Shown: positions 31,996 through 43,100 of the stretch, piece by piece
How the letters are laid out: the number at the start of each line of letters is the position of its first letter
Numbering within the stretch: the first letter of the stretch is position 1
Source of the DNA: Gautieria morchelliformis
Taxonomy: Eukaryota > Basidiomycota > Agaricomycetes > Gomphales > Gomphaceae
Direction: 5' to 3'
NCBI GenBank assembly: GCA_015179125.1
Contig: WHVA01000027.1
Span: forward strand, 186,001 to 250,000
DNA length: 64,000 bases
Translations under genes and position numbers: made by a program
Notes under the pieces: model-generated
Databases searched by the model: none
The model's input: the letters and a program-made list of their open reading frames with translations, nothing else
What the model was told of the DNA's origin: nothing

Positions 31996-32445
31996 CCTAC
32001 CACTGGCGTGCGCACCAGGGCAAAAAGGCGTGGAATCCACTCCGCCTCGAGGCAAATTTATCAGCTATATATCCTCTAGAGCGTATAATGTCACTATTTA
32101 ATTGTCAGGAAAAAAACAGGGTGTGTTGGCAACCCCGGGCCCATGGCCCCCTTGACATCGTCGGATTCGGTGCGTGATCATGATCACAGTAGTGGCACAG
32201 ACGCGACCGCCCCATGCCCGTCCATTGTCATATGTGCACCTGAGCCCCGGCCTCACGTATCGATCGTCAGTATAAGTATTCCCCAGCGCATATATGCGGC
32301 CGGTATAATTAGGCGAATCCCCGGGCTTAACGACTCCTTACAACTTCTGCTTGCAACCTAGTGGAAGCGTTGAGTGGCAACCAAGCATCCGAGTCCCCGG
32401 CCGGCCGGCCGGCCCACAGAGCACTCACGAGGAATGTTGTACGAG
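31870..32445 (+). repeat. Segmental duplication, source copy (esterase 3' end and flank)
   Basis: The last about 125 bases of the esterase gene and about 450 bases of downstream DNA recur at 33386-34125. Shared landmarks include GGACCCGGGCGTGCTGG, TCTAGAGCGTATAAT, TTGGCAACCCCGGGCC, CCTCACGTATCGATCGT and GAAGCGTTGAGTGGCA. The downstream part has no coding potential. Confidence 0.85.
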
Positions 32446-32652
32446 CTATCACGAAATTTGACCCCCATGTGGTGCCCCGAGGCCTTAATTTACCAGACTG
32501 TAGTTTGGTAATGGATGGTCGGTAGGGATGACATGGAAAATACCCTAGATTGGCATCCGTGCGTATTTGTCACTAAGGGAACACGTGTCACTTTGCGTAT
32601 CTTACGCTTGCGGCTATAAAGTCGCATCAACAGCCACTTATGGTTGCTAATC

Positions 32653-32875
32653 TGTTGGGATCTAGAGGTCCGGGCGGCACTTCGGTGCAATGACGCGTGG
32701 CACTCGCGCAGACAAAGGACTGGACAAGTAGAAGGACAACAAAGGATATATGAAATACAAGGGACAAAGGAGACAATAAGGTTATTATTAGTACGAGCTT
32801 TCTTGTATATAAGGCAGCGACCAGTCATCGAATCTATTACCAAAACCCGGTACTTTAATTCCACTTCGACCTATA
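32653..32875 (+). mobile_element. Solo LTR, 223 bp, Copia-2-like, TSD TAATC
   Basis: It starts TGTTGGGATCTAGAGG and is flanked by TAATC at 32648-32652 and 32876-32880. It has a TTGTATATAAGG box at about 32802-32813, like the TTTGTATATAAAGG of the Copia-2 LTR, and the same length (223 bp). It ends CCTATA rather than ..CA, perhaps a C-to-T change. Confidence 0.6.
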
Positions 32876-33033
32876 TAATCTACTTGGGCTCAGTACGCAT
32901 GGAGAATTCTCCACACCGCCGCCTCGCCCAGCTGCTGGCCGGTAGCAGGGTCAAGAACGAAAACAAGAGGTGTAAAAAGGCTCACAAGAATCTTGACACA
33001 GCTTTTCATGTGCCTGTCGAGGTTGTCCGGTCA

Positions 33034-33092
33034 CGGCTTGGTGCAGAAGCTGAACGGGCAGCGGCTGCCCGTTCAGCTTCTGCCCCAAGCCG
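33034..33092. repeat. 29-bp near-perfect palindrome
   Basis: The left arm 33034-33062 and right arm 33064-33092 are reverse complements with one mismatch and a 1-base centre. The core is CAGAAGCTGAACGGGCAGC. It is GC-rich and could form a long hairpin or cruciform. No transposon ends were recognised around it. Confidence 0.9.
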
Positions 33093-33385
33093 TATAAACA
33101 CTTCGCGAGCGCGGCGCACAGCGCATAGCGAGGAGGGGCTGTTATGATAATCGTAGCCTGCGACATATCCACGCTCTTCTAGTCTATCATATGCAGCTCA
33201 TATGCAGCTCGTTCATAGCATGGCGGGTGAACCACCAGTGCCGTGCGACATGCCGTGATGTCGACTGACATGTCCGTCATCTGGACTCCACTGCACACCT
33301 CCCCCTTTTTTTCCCCTTTTTTAATGTCTTTTGGGGCCGTGCCCTATGTAAGACGAAGCATACAGAGGTTCCGCCAACATGTGTA

Positions 33386-33516
33386 AGCACGGACGCGGAC
33401 GCGCCGCCCCTGCTGATGTTTTTGGACCCGGGCGTGCTGGTTGTCACAATGACACGTATCGGGCGGCGGGGATGCAGGCGTTTGCGGCGCTGTGTAGTTG
33501 CTACGGAATGGCGTGC
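33386..33516 (+). pseudogene. Duplicated fragment of the carboxylesterase last exon
   Basis: It matches the last 125 or so bases of the esterase coding sequence (31870-31995). One base is missing within GGTTGTCACAATGACACG (source: GGCTGTCACCAACGACACG), which shifts the frame, and the catalytic part is absent. It is a dead tail copied together with downstream DNA. Confidence 0.85.
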
Positions 33517-34125
33517 GCACCAGGCAAAGAAAGCGTGGAATGTATTAAACATCTCCACTCTGCCTCAAGTCAAATTTATCAGCCGTAAATAAGTATTCTA
33601 GAGCGTATAATATCACCATTTAATCATCAGGGTATGTTGGCAACCCCGGGCCTCTTGGCATCATCATATTCATGGGTACGTTCCAGATCCAGCAGCACAC
33701 AGGACGCCCCACTAGGATTGACATGGGTTCATGGGTTGGCAACCCCGGACCCCTTGGCATCATCGGATTCATGGGTGCGTTCCAGCAGCACACAGGACGT
33801 AAGACGACGCCCCATACGATTAACATGGGTTCATGGGCTACAAGGACGCACCACCCACGATCACTGGCCCGGGTGCAGACGCGGCCGCCGCTTCCCGTCC
33901 ACTGTGGTATGTGCCAGTGCGGGAGCCCCGCGCCTCGACCTCACGTATCGATCGTTAGTACAAGTATTACCCGCACATATATGTGGGCCGGCATAAGCGA
34001 ATCTCCGTGCTCAACGTTAATGGCTCCTTACAATAAATACCTACTTGCAGCAGTCTGGTAGAAGCGTTGAGTGGCAGCCAGGCATCCCTAGCCAACAGAG
34101 CACTCGCAATGGATCATGTTGTATA
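33386..34125 (+). repeat. Segmental duplication, derived copy with an internal 99-bp tandem repeat
   Basis: Copy of 31870-32445. It is about 165 bp longer because a unit starting GTTGGCAACCCCGG (33636) is repeated at 33735; both units end with AACATGGGTTCATG-like or GACATGGGTTCATG-like text. It is diverged from the source, so not recent. Confidence 0.8.
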
Positions 34126-34567
34126 CGTACACGTACAAGTACACTCTATTAATATTCCAGTTCAAGTCCCGGTCACTCTGTTTTTCTGTGGAATAATGTA
34201 AGTATATTAGGAACATTGTTTTTCCCGTTAATCAACGTTATTATACCATACAAGCGACGTCGCAGATTCAGATTCAGAACTAGCTAGTGTCGAGCGTCGA
34301 GTACTTACCGAGTGCGGAGTGCCAAAGAAAAAGAAAGGAAGAAAGAGACGGAAAAAAAAAAATTAAAAGGAAAAAAAAAAAATTAGGAAAAAGGACGCGT
34401 GTGTCCCGGCAGGTAGTGTGCAGTGTGTGTGTGCGTGTGGGCCCGGTCGTGTGCGGTGTGCCCCAATAGTGTTTACTCTGGCCTCAACGCAGTGATATAT
34501 TCTCATGGACGAGACGTGTGGGACGGCATGCAGACTTCGGCTGGGCAAGGAGGTAACGTTGCGTGAT
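34126..34567. other. Intergenic 3' region of NLR2
   Basis: Contains an A-rich stretch (34326-34392, AAAAAGAAAGG-like runs) and a GT-rich stretch (34399-34460). The A-rich run lies downstream of the minus-strand NLR2 stop, so it is a T-rich 3' flank of that gene. No gene is seen. Confidence 0.5.
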
Positions 34568-37500
34568 CTAGCTCAGTCTGCTACGAATTGCTGCAGTAAG
34601 AATCGAGTAGCGCAGCAATCGCACGATGACCTTCAAAGGGCGCCGCCTGCCTTTGTCGCCTCCTTTTGGGTTCATTTTGGCCCCCGCCTTTAGCAGCAAC
34701 CGAACAATGCCATCATGCTGGAACGACGCTGCCACCCGTAGTGCACCAATTCCGTCTGCGTTCACGTCCGCGCCCTCCTCCAACAGCAGCCGTATGATCC
34801 CCTCGTGACCACCATAGGTCGCCGCTATCAACGCATTCCCGTACTGTCCTCCTTGCGCATTTACTTTCGCTCCCTTTTCAAGTAGCAGCCGAACGACACC
34901 CGCGTGGCCCTCCCGCGCTGCGCTCTGCAGCGCACTATCAGTCTTGCGGTCCTTTGCGTTCACTGCCGCCCCGAGCTCCAGCAAGAGTCGAACGACGCCC
35001 TCGTCGCCGTCGGACGCCGCGTCGCGCAGAGCCCTAGCGACATACTCTCCGCCATCTGCGCTTACTTTTGCGCTCACTTTTGCGCTCTGCAGCAGCAGCC
35101 GGACGATGCCCACCTCGCCTCTGCGCGCCACCGCATGCAGCACACCTCCATACCGCCCTCCATTTCTGTCCACTTTTGCTCCCTCCTCTAGCAGCAGCCG
35201 GACGATGCTTTCGTGGCCCTTAAGCGCCGCTTCTAGCAGCGCAGTTCCTTTGAACCCTTGTTCTGCGTCCACATTCGCTCCATTCGCTAGCAGCAGTCGG
35301 ACAATACTTTCATGACCGTTGGACGCCGCCTCTTGTAGTACACTAGCGTCACGCTTTCCTCGACTTGCATTTACTTCCGCCCCGTTCTCCAGCAGCAGGC
35401 GAACGATGCCCTCGTAGCCATTAGACGCCGCACCATGCAGCGCACTTGCATATTCTCCCCCTCCCTGGACATTTACTTCCGCTCCATTCTCCAGCAGCGG
35501 GCGAACGATGCTCTCGTAGCCATTGGACGCCGCACCATGCAGCGCACTTGCATATTCCCCCCCTCCCTTGGCATTTACTTTCCCTCCGCTCTCCAGCAGC
35601 AGCCGAACGATTCTATCATGGCCATGGGACGCCGCCTGTTGCAGCGCACTTCCATACACTCCTCCCTGAAAATTCACATCAATTGTTTCCTCTTCCAGCA
35701 GCAACTGCACAATTCCCATATGGCCGTTGGACGCCGCAGATTGCAGCGCACTCATACAGCTTGCATCCCTGGCATTCACATCGGCCCCCTTCTCCAAAAG
35801 TAACCGAATGGTGCTCTCGCGGCCTTCAGACGCCGCAGCCAGGAGCGCATTGCCAAACTTTCCTTCCGGTGCGTCCACTCCTGCTCCGCTTTCCAGCAAC
35901 AGCTGAATGATATTATCATGAGCATGATATGCCGCGGCCCACAGCGCACTGCTATAGAATCCATCCAGGTCTGTTCCCTTCGCCAGCAGCAACTGAACGA
36001 TGCCATCCTGACCACAACGTGCGGCGACCTGGAGAACATTCTCTTTCGTGCTTCCCGGTGCATTCATATCCGCTCCCTTGTCTAGCAGTAGTTGAACGAT
36101 GTCCACATGGCCCAAACTTACAGCAAGCTGGAGAGCATTACCATCCTTGCCGCCCGGTGCATTCATATCCGCCCCCTTGTTTAGCAGTATCCGAACGATG
36201 CTCTCGTGGCCAGAACGGGAAGCAGCCTGCAGCGCATTGCCTCCATGGCCTCCTGGTACTTCTACATCCGCTCCGTTCTGCAGCAGTAACCGAATGATGC
36301 CCTCGTGGCCGGAACTTGCTGCGGCCTCCAGCGGATTCCCATTCCCGGCGCTGTATGCATTCACTCGTGCTCCCTTCTCTAGCAACAGCCCCGCGATGCC
36401 CTCGTGACCAGAGCTTGCCGCAGCTCGCAAAGCATTGCCGAAGTATCCTCCTCGTGCATTGACATCCGCTCCCATGTCCAACAGCAACCGAACGATGGCG
36501 TCGTGACCTAAACATGCTGCTGCCTGCAGCGCACTACCTCCATCCGCGTTCACGTCCGCTCCATTGTCGAGCAGCAGCCGGATGGTGCCCTCGTGGCCAC
36601 TATACACCGCCCCCATCAGCGGACTTCTATACTCGTCCCCTTGTGTGTTTACGTCCGCTCCTTGCTGCAGCAGGAAACGAACGGTGGGTTCGTTACCCTC
36701 CGAGGACGCTACCTGCAACGCATGTCCCAATAGGCCTGGTGCGGATATGTTTGGGTCGTGCTCGAGGAGTAACGTAATGATGTCATATTGACATTCCGAG
36801 AACGCCGCCTGCAGAGCACTGCCAAAGATCCCTCCCTGTGCGGCCACGTTTGCACCGTGCTCTAGCAGCATCCGAACGATACACGCATTGCCATGATACG
36901 CCGCTGCCTGCAAGACGCTTCCATACCTCTCTGCTGGCGTATTCACGTCCGCGCCCGTCTCCAGAAGTAACCAAACAGTGTCGTCGTGACCGCCTAACAC
37001 TGCCGCCTGCAATGCACTGCCGTGTGCTCCTTCTGCGTTAACATCCGCTCCATTCTCAAGCAACACCCGGACGACTTCAAAATGTCCTTCTGACGCCGCC
37101 GCCTGCAAGGGACCACCGAACAATCCGCCCTGCACGGCCGCGTCTGCTCCATGTTTCAGTAGCAAGCGAACAATGATCGCATGTCCACCATACGACGCTG
37201 CCTGCAATGCATTGTCAAAATACCCTCCCTGTACATTCACGTCTGATCCATTGTCCAACAAACTTCGTGTTGCCCTCTCCAGTCCGGCCAGTGATGAATA
37301 ATAAAGAGGTGTACATTTGGTTTTGGGTCGCCGCGGATCATCACTTAAATCAGGATTGTAAAGCCTCAACCAGTTTCCATACATAGCGTCCTTGGATTGA
37401 AAGAGGGCCATAATGAGCTTGTGCAGAGTATCAGACTCCGAGTCGGAAACGCCACATGTATCTGAGTGAGCATGTCGAGTCCACTGTGTAGCAGCATATT

Positions 37501-39714
37501 CAGAGAGTGGGTATGCTCTGGTCGTGGTTGAGTCTACACCGCCTTGCTTGTCAAATTGCAGCAAGTAGGCCAGACATGTTTGAGCGATAAAGGTATCGGC
37601 CATCGTTTTGTTGAAAGAATAAAAGGAAACCACGGTCTCCCCCCTGCGAAGATGCTCTGAGATCAAATACTCTCTCACAGAAAAATGAGCCAGTCTAAGC
37701 TCTTCTGTGGGCGAGACTCGACCCCCATCTAAGTTGTTGTTATGCTTGCTGCTGCTAGCTTCATTTGTGTTGACCTCAGTATTGCGTACCATGACGGCCG
37801 GGGCTGTAGTTATAACGAGACTGGAACATATGGTCAGAATGTCTCGAGCATGCCGAAGCCGTCGACGTCGATCGAACAGAGGACCGTCTTCTGCAGTGGG
37901 ATCGGTAGCCAGCACCTCCACCGCCTCGTCCAGCGAGATAGGGCGGACGGAGAAAGCGAGCCATTTCAACAAGGTGAGAGCATCTTGCCTATCGTCTTCA
38001 TGAATATCTGAGAGAATCTTATCATACGTCTGGTATAGGGTCTTTGGGAGACTCTTCAGTGTCTTCTGGAGCGCGGCAGGGGAACGACACTTTCGTAGAG
38101 CATCCAACTGACAAGCAACCCATCGGAACCTTCCTGTCCTATTAGTACCCATCGTTAAGGAGGACGGAAAACCACATTACATCCCATGGGCACCCTTCAT
38201 TAACGTAGTCTCGATCACTTTCTTCTCCTCTGCCGAGCACAACTGAAATTTGACATCATGCTCAAGTGATTTCGACACATGTATTCGGATGTCACCGTCG
38301 ACCTGATTCTCGTCCATGGATACTTGGTGAGAAACCAGGGGATTTAGCACTTCTTCAATGTCGTGATCTGTTCGACTAGTTGCCAGCAGGTGGACTTTGT
38401 CAAGCCCCCAGTCGTGGATCCGTCTAAGCAAGGCTAGCAGCTCACTGCGTTCCTGGCATTCGTCGAGGGCATCGAGAACGATATATACGTTCTGGAAGCC
38501 CCCAACGAGGGACTTGACGGTCGACATCAGTGCTTCTGGAGTGGGCGATCGCTGTCCTTCTGCATTCTCATCAAACAATTTTGTCAGAGCGTCGGGGATA
38601 CTCCCGCATTGCAGAGCTAACTGTTTGACCAGAGATCGAAGGATGATGGCTGGCCTTGCTTCAGTGTTGTGAAAATCAAAATAGAAGTAGGTGATGGCGA
38701 GCGATGAATCTGATAGGCAGTCACGCGTGATCTCATTAATGACTGTAGAGCTTTTCACATTCGTACGTTAGCATAGTGGGTGGAAATGACCGAATAATCG
38801 AGAAAAACTTGCCATAAGACGGTTTTTCCTGCACCAGCTGTCCAAAACGTTTAGTGGCAAAAAATAATTATGAGGTTCATAGGACTCACGGATGCCGCGA
38901 AGCAAAAGGAACGAGTTGCTTCTAATTTTCCAATCCTTGAAACATTCTCCTTGCACAAACCATGAGCCAGTCGATTCTTGTCGCTGGTTACAGGCATTCA
39001 AGTGTTTTGCCTCGTGATCTGGGGCCGACAGCCAATTATACACCTGTTCGTCTACGGAAAGGCAGCAAGAAACAGGGGTAGCTGCGTTCGCATGAGACAG
39101 CAAAATCACGCATACCCACGACACGGCTATGTATTGTCAACGTCAAACGCCTGCCAGGACGATTAGGATTGGTCTGAAGGGAGGGATGTGAAACGTACGT
39201 CTGATCTATGTTCAGGGTCGAAGATAATCGCTGCTGGAACTGCCCTAGCTGATCGAGAGTCTTTTTTACTTCGCCTTCTTTGAATGGCCACATCAGTGCT
39301 TGCATGGGACTATTAGTCTCCAACTTCTTCTTGAGACCGTCCAGCTCGTCACGGCAACGAGGAAGGCCGTCAGCATCCGTTATCAGTTTACTCATAGCTG
39401 GTAAACGGGAGGATGTTCTGGATTCCTCATTACCTGGGCAAGGGACAGATATATCGGGTTCCCTGTCCTCCACTAGCTCTCGCACATCTTCCAGCACTCT
39501 CTGCAGTCCCAACAACTGATCGATAATCTTCTTTTTATCTCTAGACGCATTCTTGACGCCATTTCCATAGCTGTAACACGCGGTGATAGTGGCTCCAGTC
39601 AGCTGAAGAACAGCAATGACACTCGCTGATTGACATGGTCATTACTGGTGGCATGCGGGCATCGAGAGTCGATCCAGGTGGAGACTTACCTGCTAATCCT
39701 AGAGCTGCAGCCAT
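34568..39714 (-). CDS. NLR2: HeLo-like/NACHT receptor with 27 ankyrin repeats
   Basis: Seven exons: 39714-39690, 39625-39199, 39150-39116, 39051-38890, 38837-38813, 38750-38181, 38129-34568; 4806 nt, 1601 residues, one frame. The N-terminus MAALGLA-type start is followed by SVIAVLQLTGATITACYSYG, a HeLo-like helical domain. Then come QALMWPFKEGEVKKTL, VYNWLSAPDHEAKHLNA, GIPGAGKTVLC (Walker A, about 216-224), VYIVLDALDECQE (Walker B, about 316-323), LLATSRTDHDIEE, FRWVACQLDALRKC, and RLAHFSVREYLISEHLRRGE. From about residue 680 to the end are 27 ankyrin units of the form ALQAAASNGHE.IVRLLLENGADVNA. In fungal NLRs the repeats are the ligand-sensing part and the N-terminus the effector. Intron 5 (38812-38751) is GC-AG. 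It appears intact. A Copia element lies 173 bp upstream of the ATG. Confidence 0.9.
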
Positions 39715-39887
39715 AGCGTTGACATGCACGTCGTTGTAAAACACGAGAGCACAGCACAGCCTGCATCAGTCCATCAGTCATTTGTCGCTCATCACATCAG
39801 CTTCCAAGGGCAGAGTTTGGCACAGGAACTTCGATTTGTCGGACATCGATCGAGATACCGCGATATCCCGCCCCACAAATTTTAGTG
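39715..39887 (-). promoter_or_regulatory. Remaining proximal promoter/5' leader of NLR2
   Basis: 173 bp between the NLR2 ATG and the Copia-2 5' LTR. The rest of the original promoter now lies beyond the element, from 44389. No certain TATA box was seen. Confidence 0.4.
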
Positions 39888-40110
39888 TGTTAGTAATCGG
39901 AACGATGACACTGCCGAGGCAGAGCCGGCACGCATTTAGCCGGAGGTTCGAGATCGCTCTCGACCCCGGGTTGCTGGTGCGCCGGCATCGCATCGGCACA
40001 GCAGCTCGAAGGGATTGGTAATATAATGGACATTATAATTTGTATATAAAGGAACGATCTACTTGAGATCAATGTAGAATATCAGATCATATTTACTCCT
40101 TCGTTCTACA
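39888..40110 (+). repeat. Copia-2 5' LTR
   Basis: Begins TGTTAGTAATCGG and ends TCGTTCTACA. A TATA-like GTATATAAAGG lies at about 40042-40052, then the transcribed R/U5 part. Confidence 0.95.
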
Positions 40111-40126
40111 GGTTATGGGCCCCGCG
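40111..40126 (+). promoter_or_regulatory. Copia-2 primer binding site, half-tRNA-iMet type
   Basis: GGTTATGGGCCCCGCG lies directly after the LTR. It shares 11-13 bases with the Copia-1 site and is complementary to an initiator-Met anticodon stem-loop. Here the ATG in the motif is followed by a stop after four more codons, so translation must start later, at 40190. Confidence 0.7.
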
Positions 40127-40189
40127 CATAACTAAACTACTACAAACCTAACTACGCTCCATATTCCAATAACTCAATACCGATCAACG

Positions 40190-43100
40190 ATGTCGAGTAG
40201 CAATAACACGTACAAGATCGATCCCTTGAACGGGGATAATTACGCGGCGTGGCGCCGGCGGCTCGAGTGGATACTCGATGATTCAGATCTGTGGGACGTG
40301 GCTATCGGCAGGGAGACGGAACCGAGACCGGCAGATGCCGACAACGTCACTGCGACCGAGCAGCAGGAAATCGACGATTGGAGAAGGAAGGACAAGAAGG
40401 CTAGAAAAGAAATTTGCCTCAGAGTTGCCGATGAACAACTAGTTTACATCAATCAGACGATGTCTGCGTTTGCTGTATGGACTAGTCTACAAGCAATATT
40501 CGAATCTAAGGGAGCAGTGGGGATTGTAAATCTCCGAAGAGATTTCTTCCGGACGCTTGCCGAAGACGGCGCGAACATGGAGGAGCACGTACGCAAGCTC
40601 CGCGGCATTCAACAGGAATTGAATGCGCGGGGGCATTACATCAGTGACACCGAGTTCTCGAACACGTTGCTGACGTCATTACCAGATTCTTGGTCGGCAT
40701 TTATTACGGCAGTAAATGCCAGTGGAGCCGGGACAACAGCTGATATATTAATAGCTCGGGTCCTCGATGAGGATCGAGCACGGAAAGCTGGATCGGCACG
40801 GCAGACGGCGCTTAAGGCGCAACAACGTCACAGGACCAGGAAAGATGACTCAGGAGCAACAAAGGGAAAGTGCCGAAATTGCGGCAAGAAGGGTCATTAC
40901 GTGAAGGACTGTTGGGCGAAAGGTGGCGGCAAGGAAGGCCAAGCACCGAAATGGTTCAAATCAGGGAACAAAGAAACAGTCAAACAAGCAGAAGAAAAAG
41001 ACTTCGCATTTGTATCTAAGGAGGTAGCATACAGTGCTATATCCGCATCCGACTGGCTAGCCGATTCAGCGGCAACAACACATATAGCTCGAAGCCGAAA
41101 TGATTTCGCTAGCTATGCCGAGGAACCATCGGAAATCGAAGGAATTTCACCCGGCGCGGTACTACATACACAAGGCCGAGGCACTATATACATGGAATTC
41201 AAGATCGGCGCCAAGACGAACACGATCGAGCTACGTGACGTCAAACACGCACCAGATGCGCCGAACAACCTTATCAGTGTAGGGCGGCTAACTGATAAGG
41301 GGAACACGGCCACATTTTCAGGCACCGGCGTCGAATTCAAATCACGCGCCGGAGTTACCTTTGCACAGGGACAGAAGCGCGGGCGGCTGTTCTGTATGAA
41401 GGCACGGGTCACTCGATCAGTCGAGGCACGGGACTTTGCCGCAGCGGCAAAGGGACGGTCATGGGATAAATGGCACAGGATACTAGGGCACGTCAACATA
41501 AACTCCATAAAATTGTTGAAATCTAACGACCTAGTTACTGGACTCGAGATCGACGAGTCAAACGAGCCGAGCCAGTGCAAGGCATGCATACAAGGCAAAC
41601 GGCATGTGGAGCCATTCCCCAAAAGAGCCGAGGACACTGTAGAACAGGTCGGTGACCTGACAGTATCCGATGTATGGGGGCCTGCCCAGACTGAGGGACC
41701 ATCACGTGAAAAGTACTTTTATTCTTTCATGGACATCAAATCGAGGTACACGGTCATCTATTTTGGGAGCGCCAAAGATGAAGCGCTCAAACACTTCGAG
41801 ACGTACAAGGCATTCCTCGAGACCCAAACAGGTCAGAAACTGAAGAGGTTTCGCTCAGATAATGGAGGGGAATATGTCAACAAAAATTTCAAGGAATTTT
41901 GTGCAAAATATGGCATTATCATGGAGACCACAGCTCCATACTCCCCAGCCCAGAATGGAATCGCCGAACGACTCAACCGAACCTTACTCGAGCACGCACG
42001 GGCAATGATATTTGCCAAGAACCTGCCAAAAATACTCTGGCCCGAGGCCGTGGCTTACGCGTGTTACATCAAAAACCGATCACCCACGCGAGCGCTTGGA
42101 GATGACGCAACGCCGTTCCAGGCACTATTCGGCAAGAAGCCGAACATAGCACGTCTAGAGGAATTCGGGACAAATTGTTGGGTTATGGTGCCGGATCAAC
42201 GACGAGCTAAACTTGATCCAAAGGCAGAAGAACACATCTTCGTCGGAGTAGCAGAACATGCAAAAGCATGGAGGTATTACAATAAAGCCTCAAAACATGT
42301 TCAAATTTCGAGAAATATCACATTCGACGAAAATGACAACCGACTCTACCCTATCCCAGACAACGACGATGATGACACGGCACCGCTCGAGGGGGAGCAC
42401 TCACCGCGCGAGCATGTGCCGGACCCGATCACATCTACCCCACAGACGTCATCACCCCACACGACACCCGTTCCTGATCCACCTGAACAAGCGCCAGCTC
42501 CAGAGATCCGACGGAGCGCGCGTATCACTCAAAGGCCGGATTACCGGAAACTGAATAATTCAGGACGCACCGAGCAGGTTTACATAACGAGAGAAATCGT
42601 CACTGAACCTGAGAATTACAGAACGGCGGTATCACGTGATGATGCGCCGATCTGGGAGAAAGCAATGGAAATTGAGATGGAACAACACAAAACGTTAAGA
42701 ACATGGGAATTAACAGAACTACCACCCGGACGAATAGCTATCGGTTGCCGATGGGTATACGCCGTCAAAACGCAACCGGATGGACAATTTGATAAGGCTA
42801 AAGCAAGGGTCGTGGCTCAAGGATTCACACAGAGGCCAGGAATGGACTACTACGAGATAACTTCACCCGTGGTCAAATTCGATTCACTACGTGTTCTATT
42901 GGCGATCGCAAACACACTCGATTGGGAAATCGAAATGATGGATGTCAAAGGCGCCTACCTCAATTCAACTATAGATGAGGAGATCTACATGCGCCAGCCC
43001 GACGGATTTGATGATGGATCTGGACGCGTTCTAAGAATATACAGAGCGCTCTACGGACTCAAGCAATCGGGACGAGCTTGGCATCAGCGCTTACGCAAAT

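Noticed and set aside
34163-34180. tRNA-like B-box GTTCAAGTCCCGGT
   Set aside because: No A box, anticodon arm or acceptor pairing could be drawn around it.
34626-36974. Many 60-150-codon + strand frames (for example 35446-35910, 36514-36777)
   Set aside because: All lie opposite the 27 ankyrin repeats of NLR2 and repeat with the same 99-bp period; shadows.
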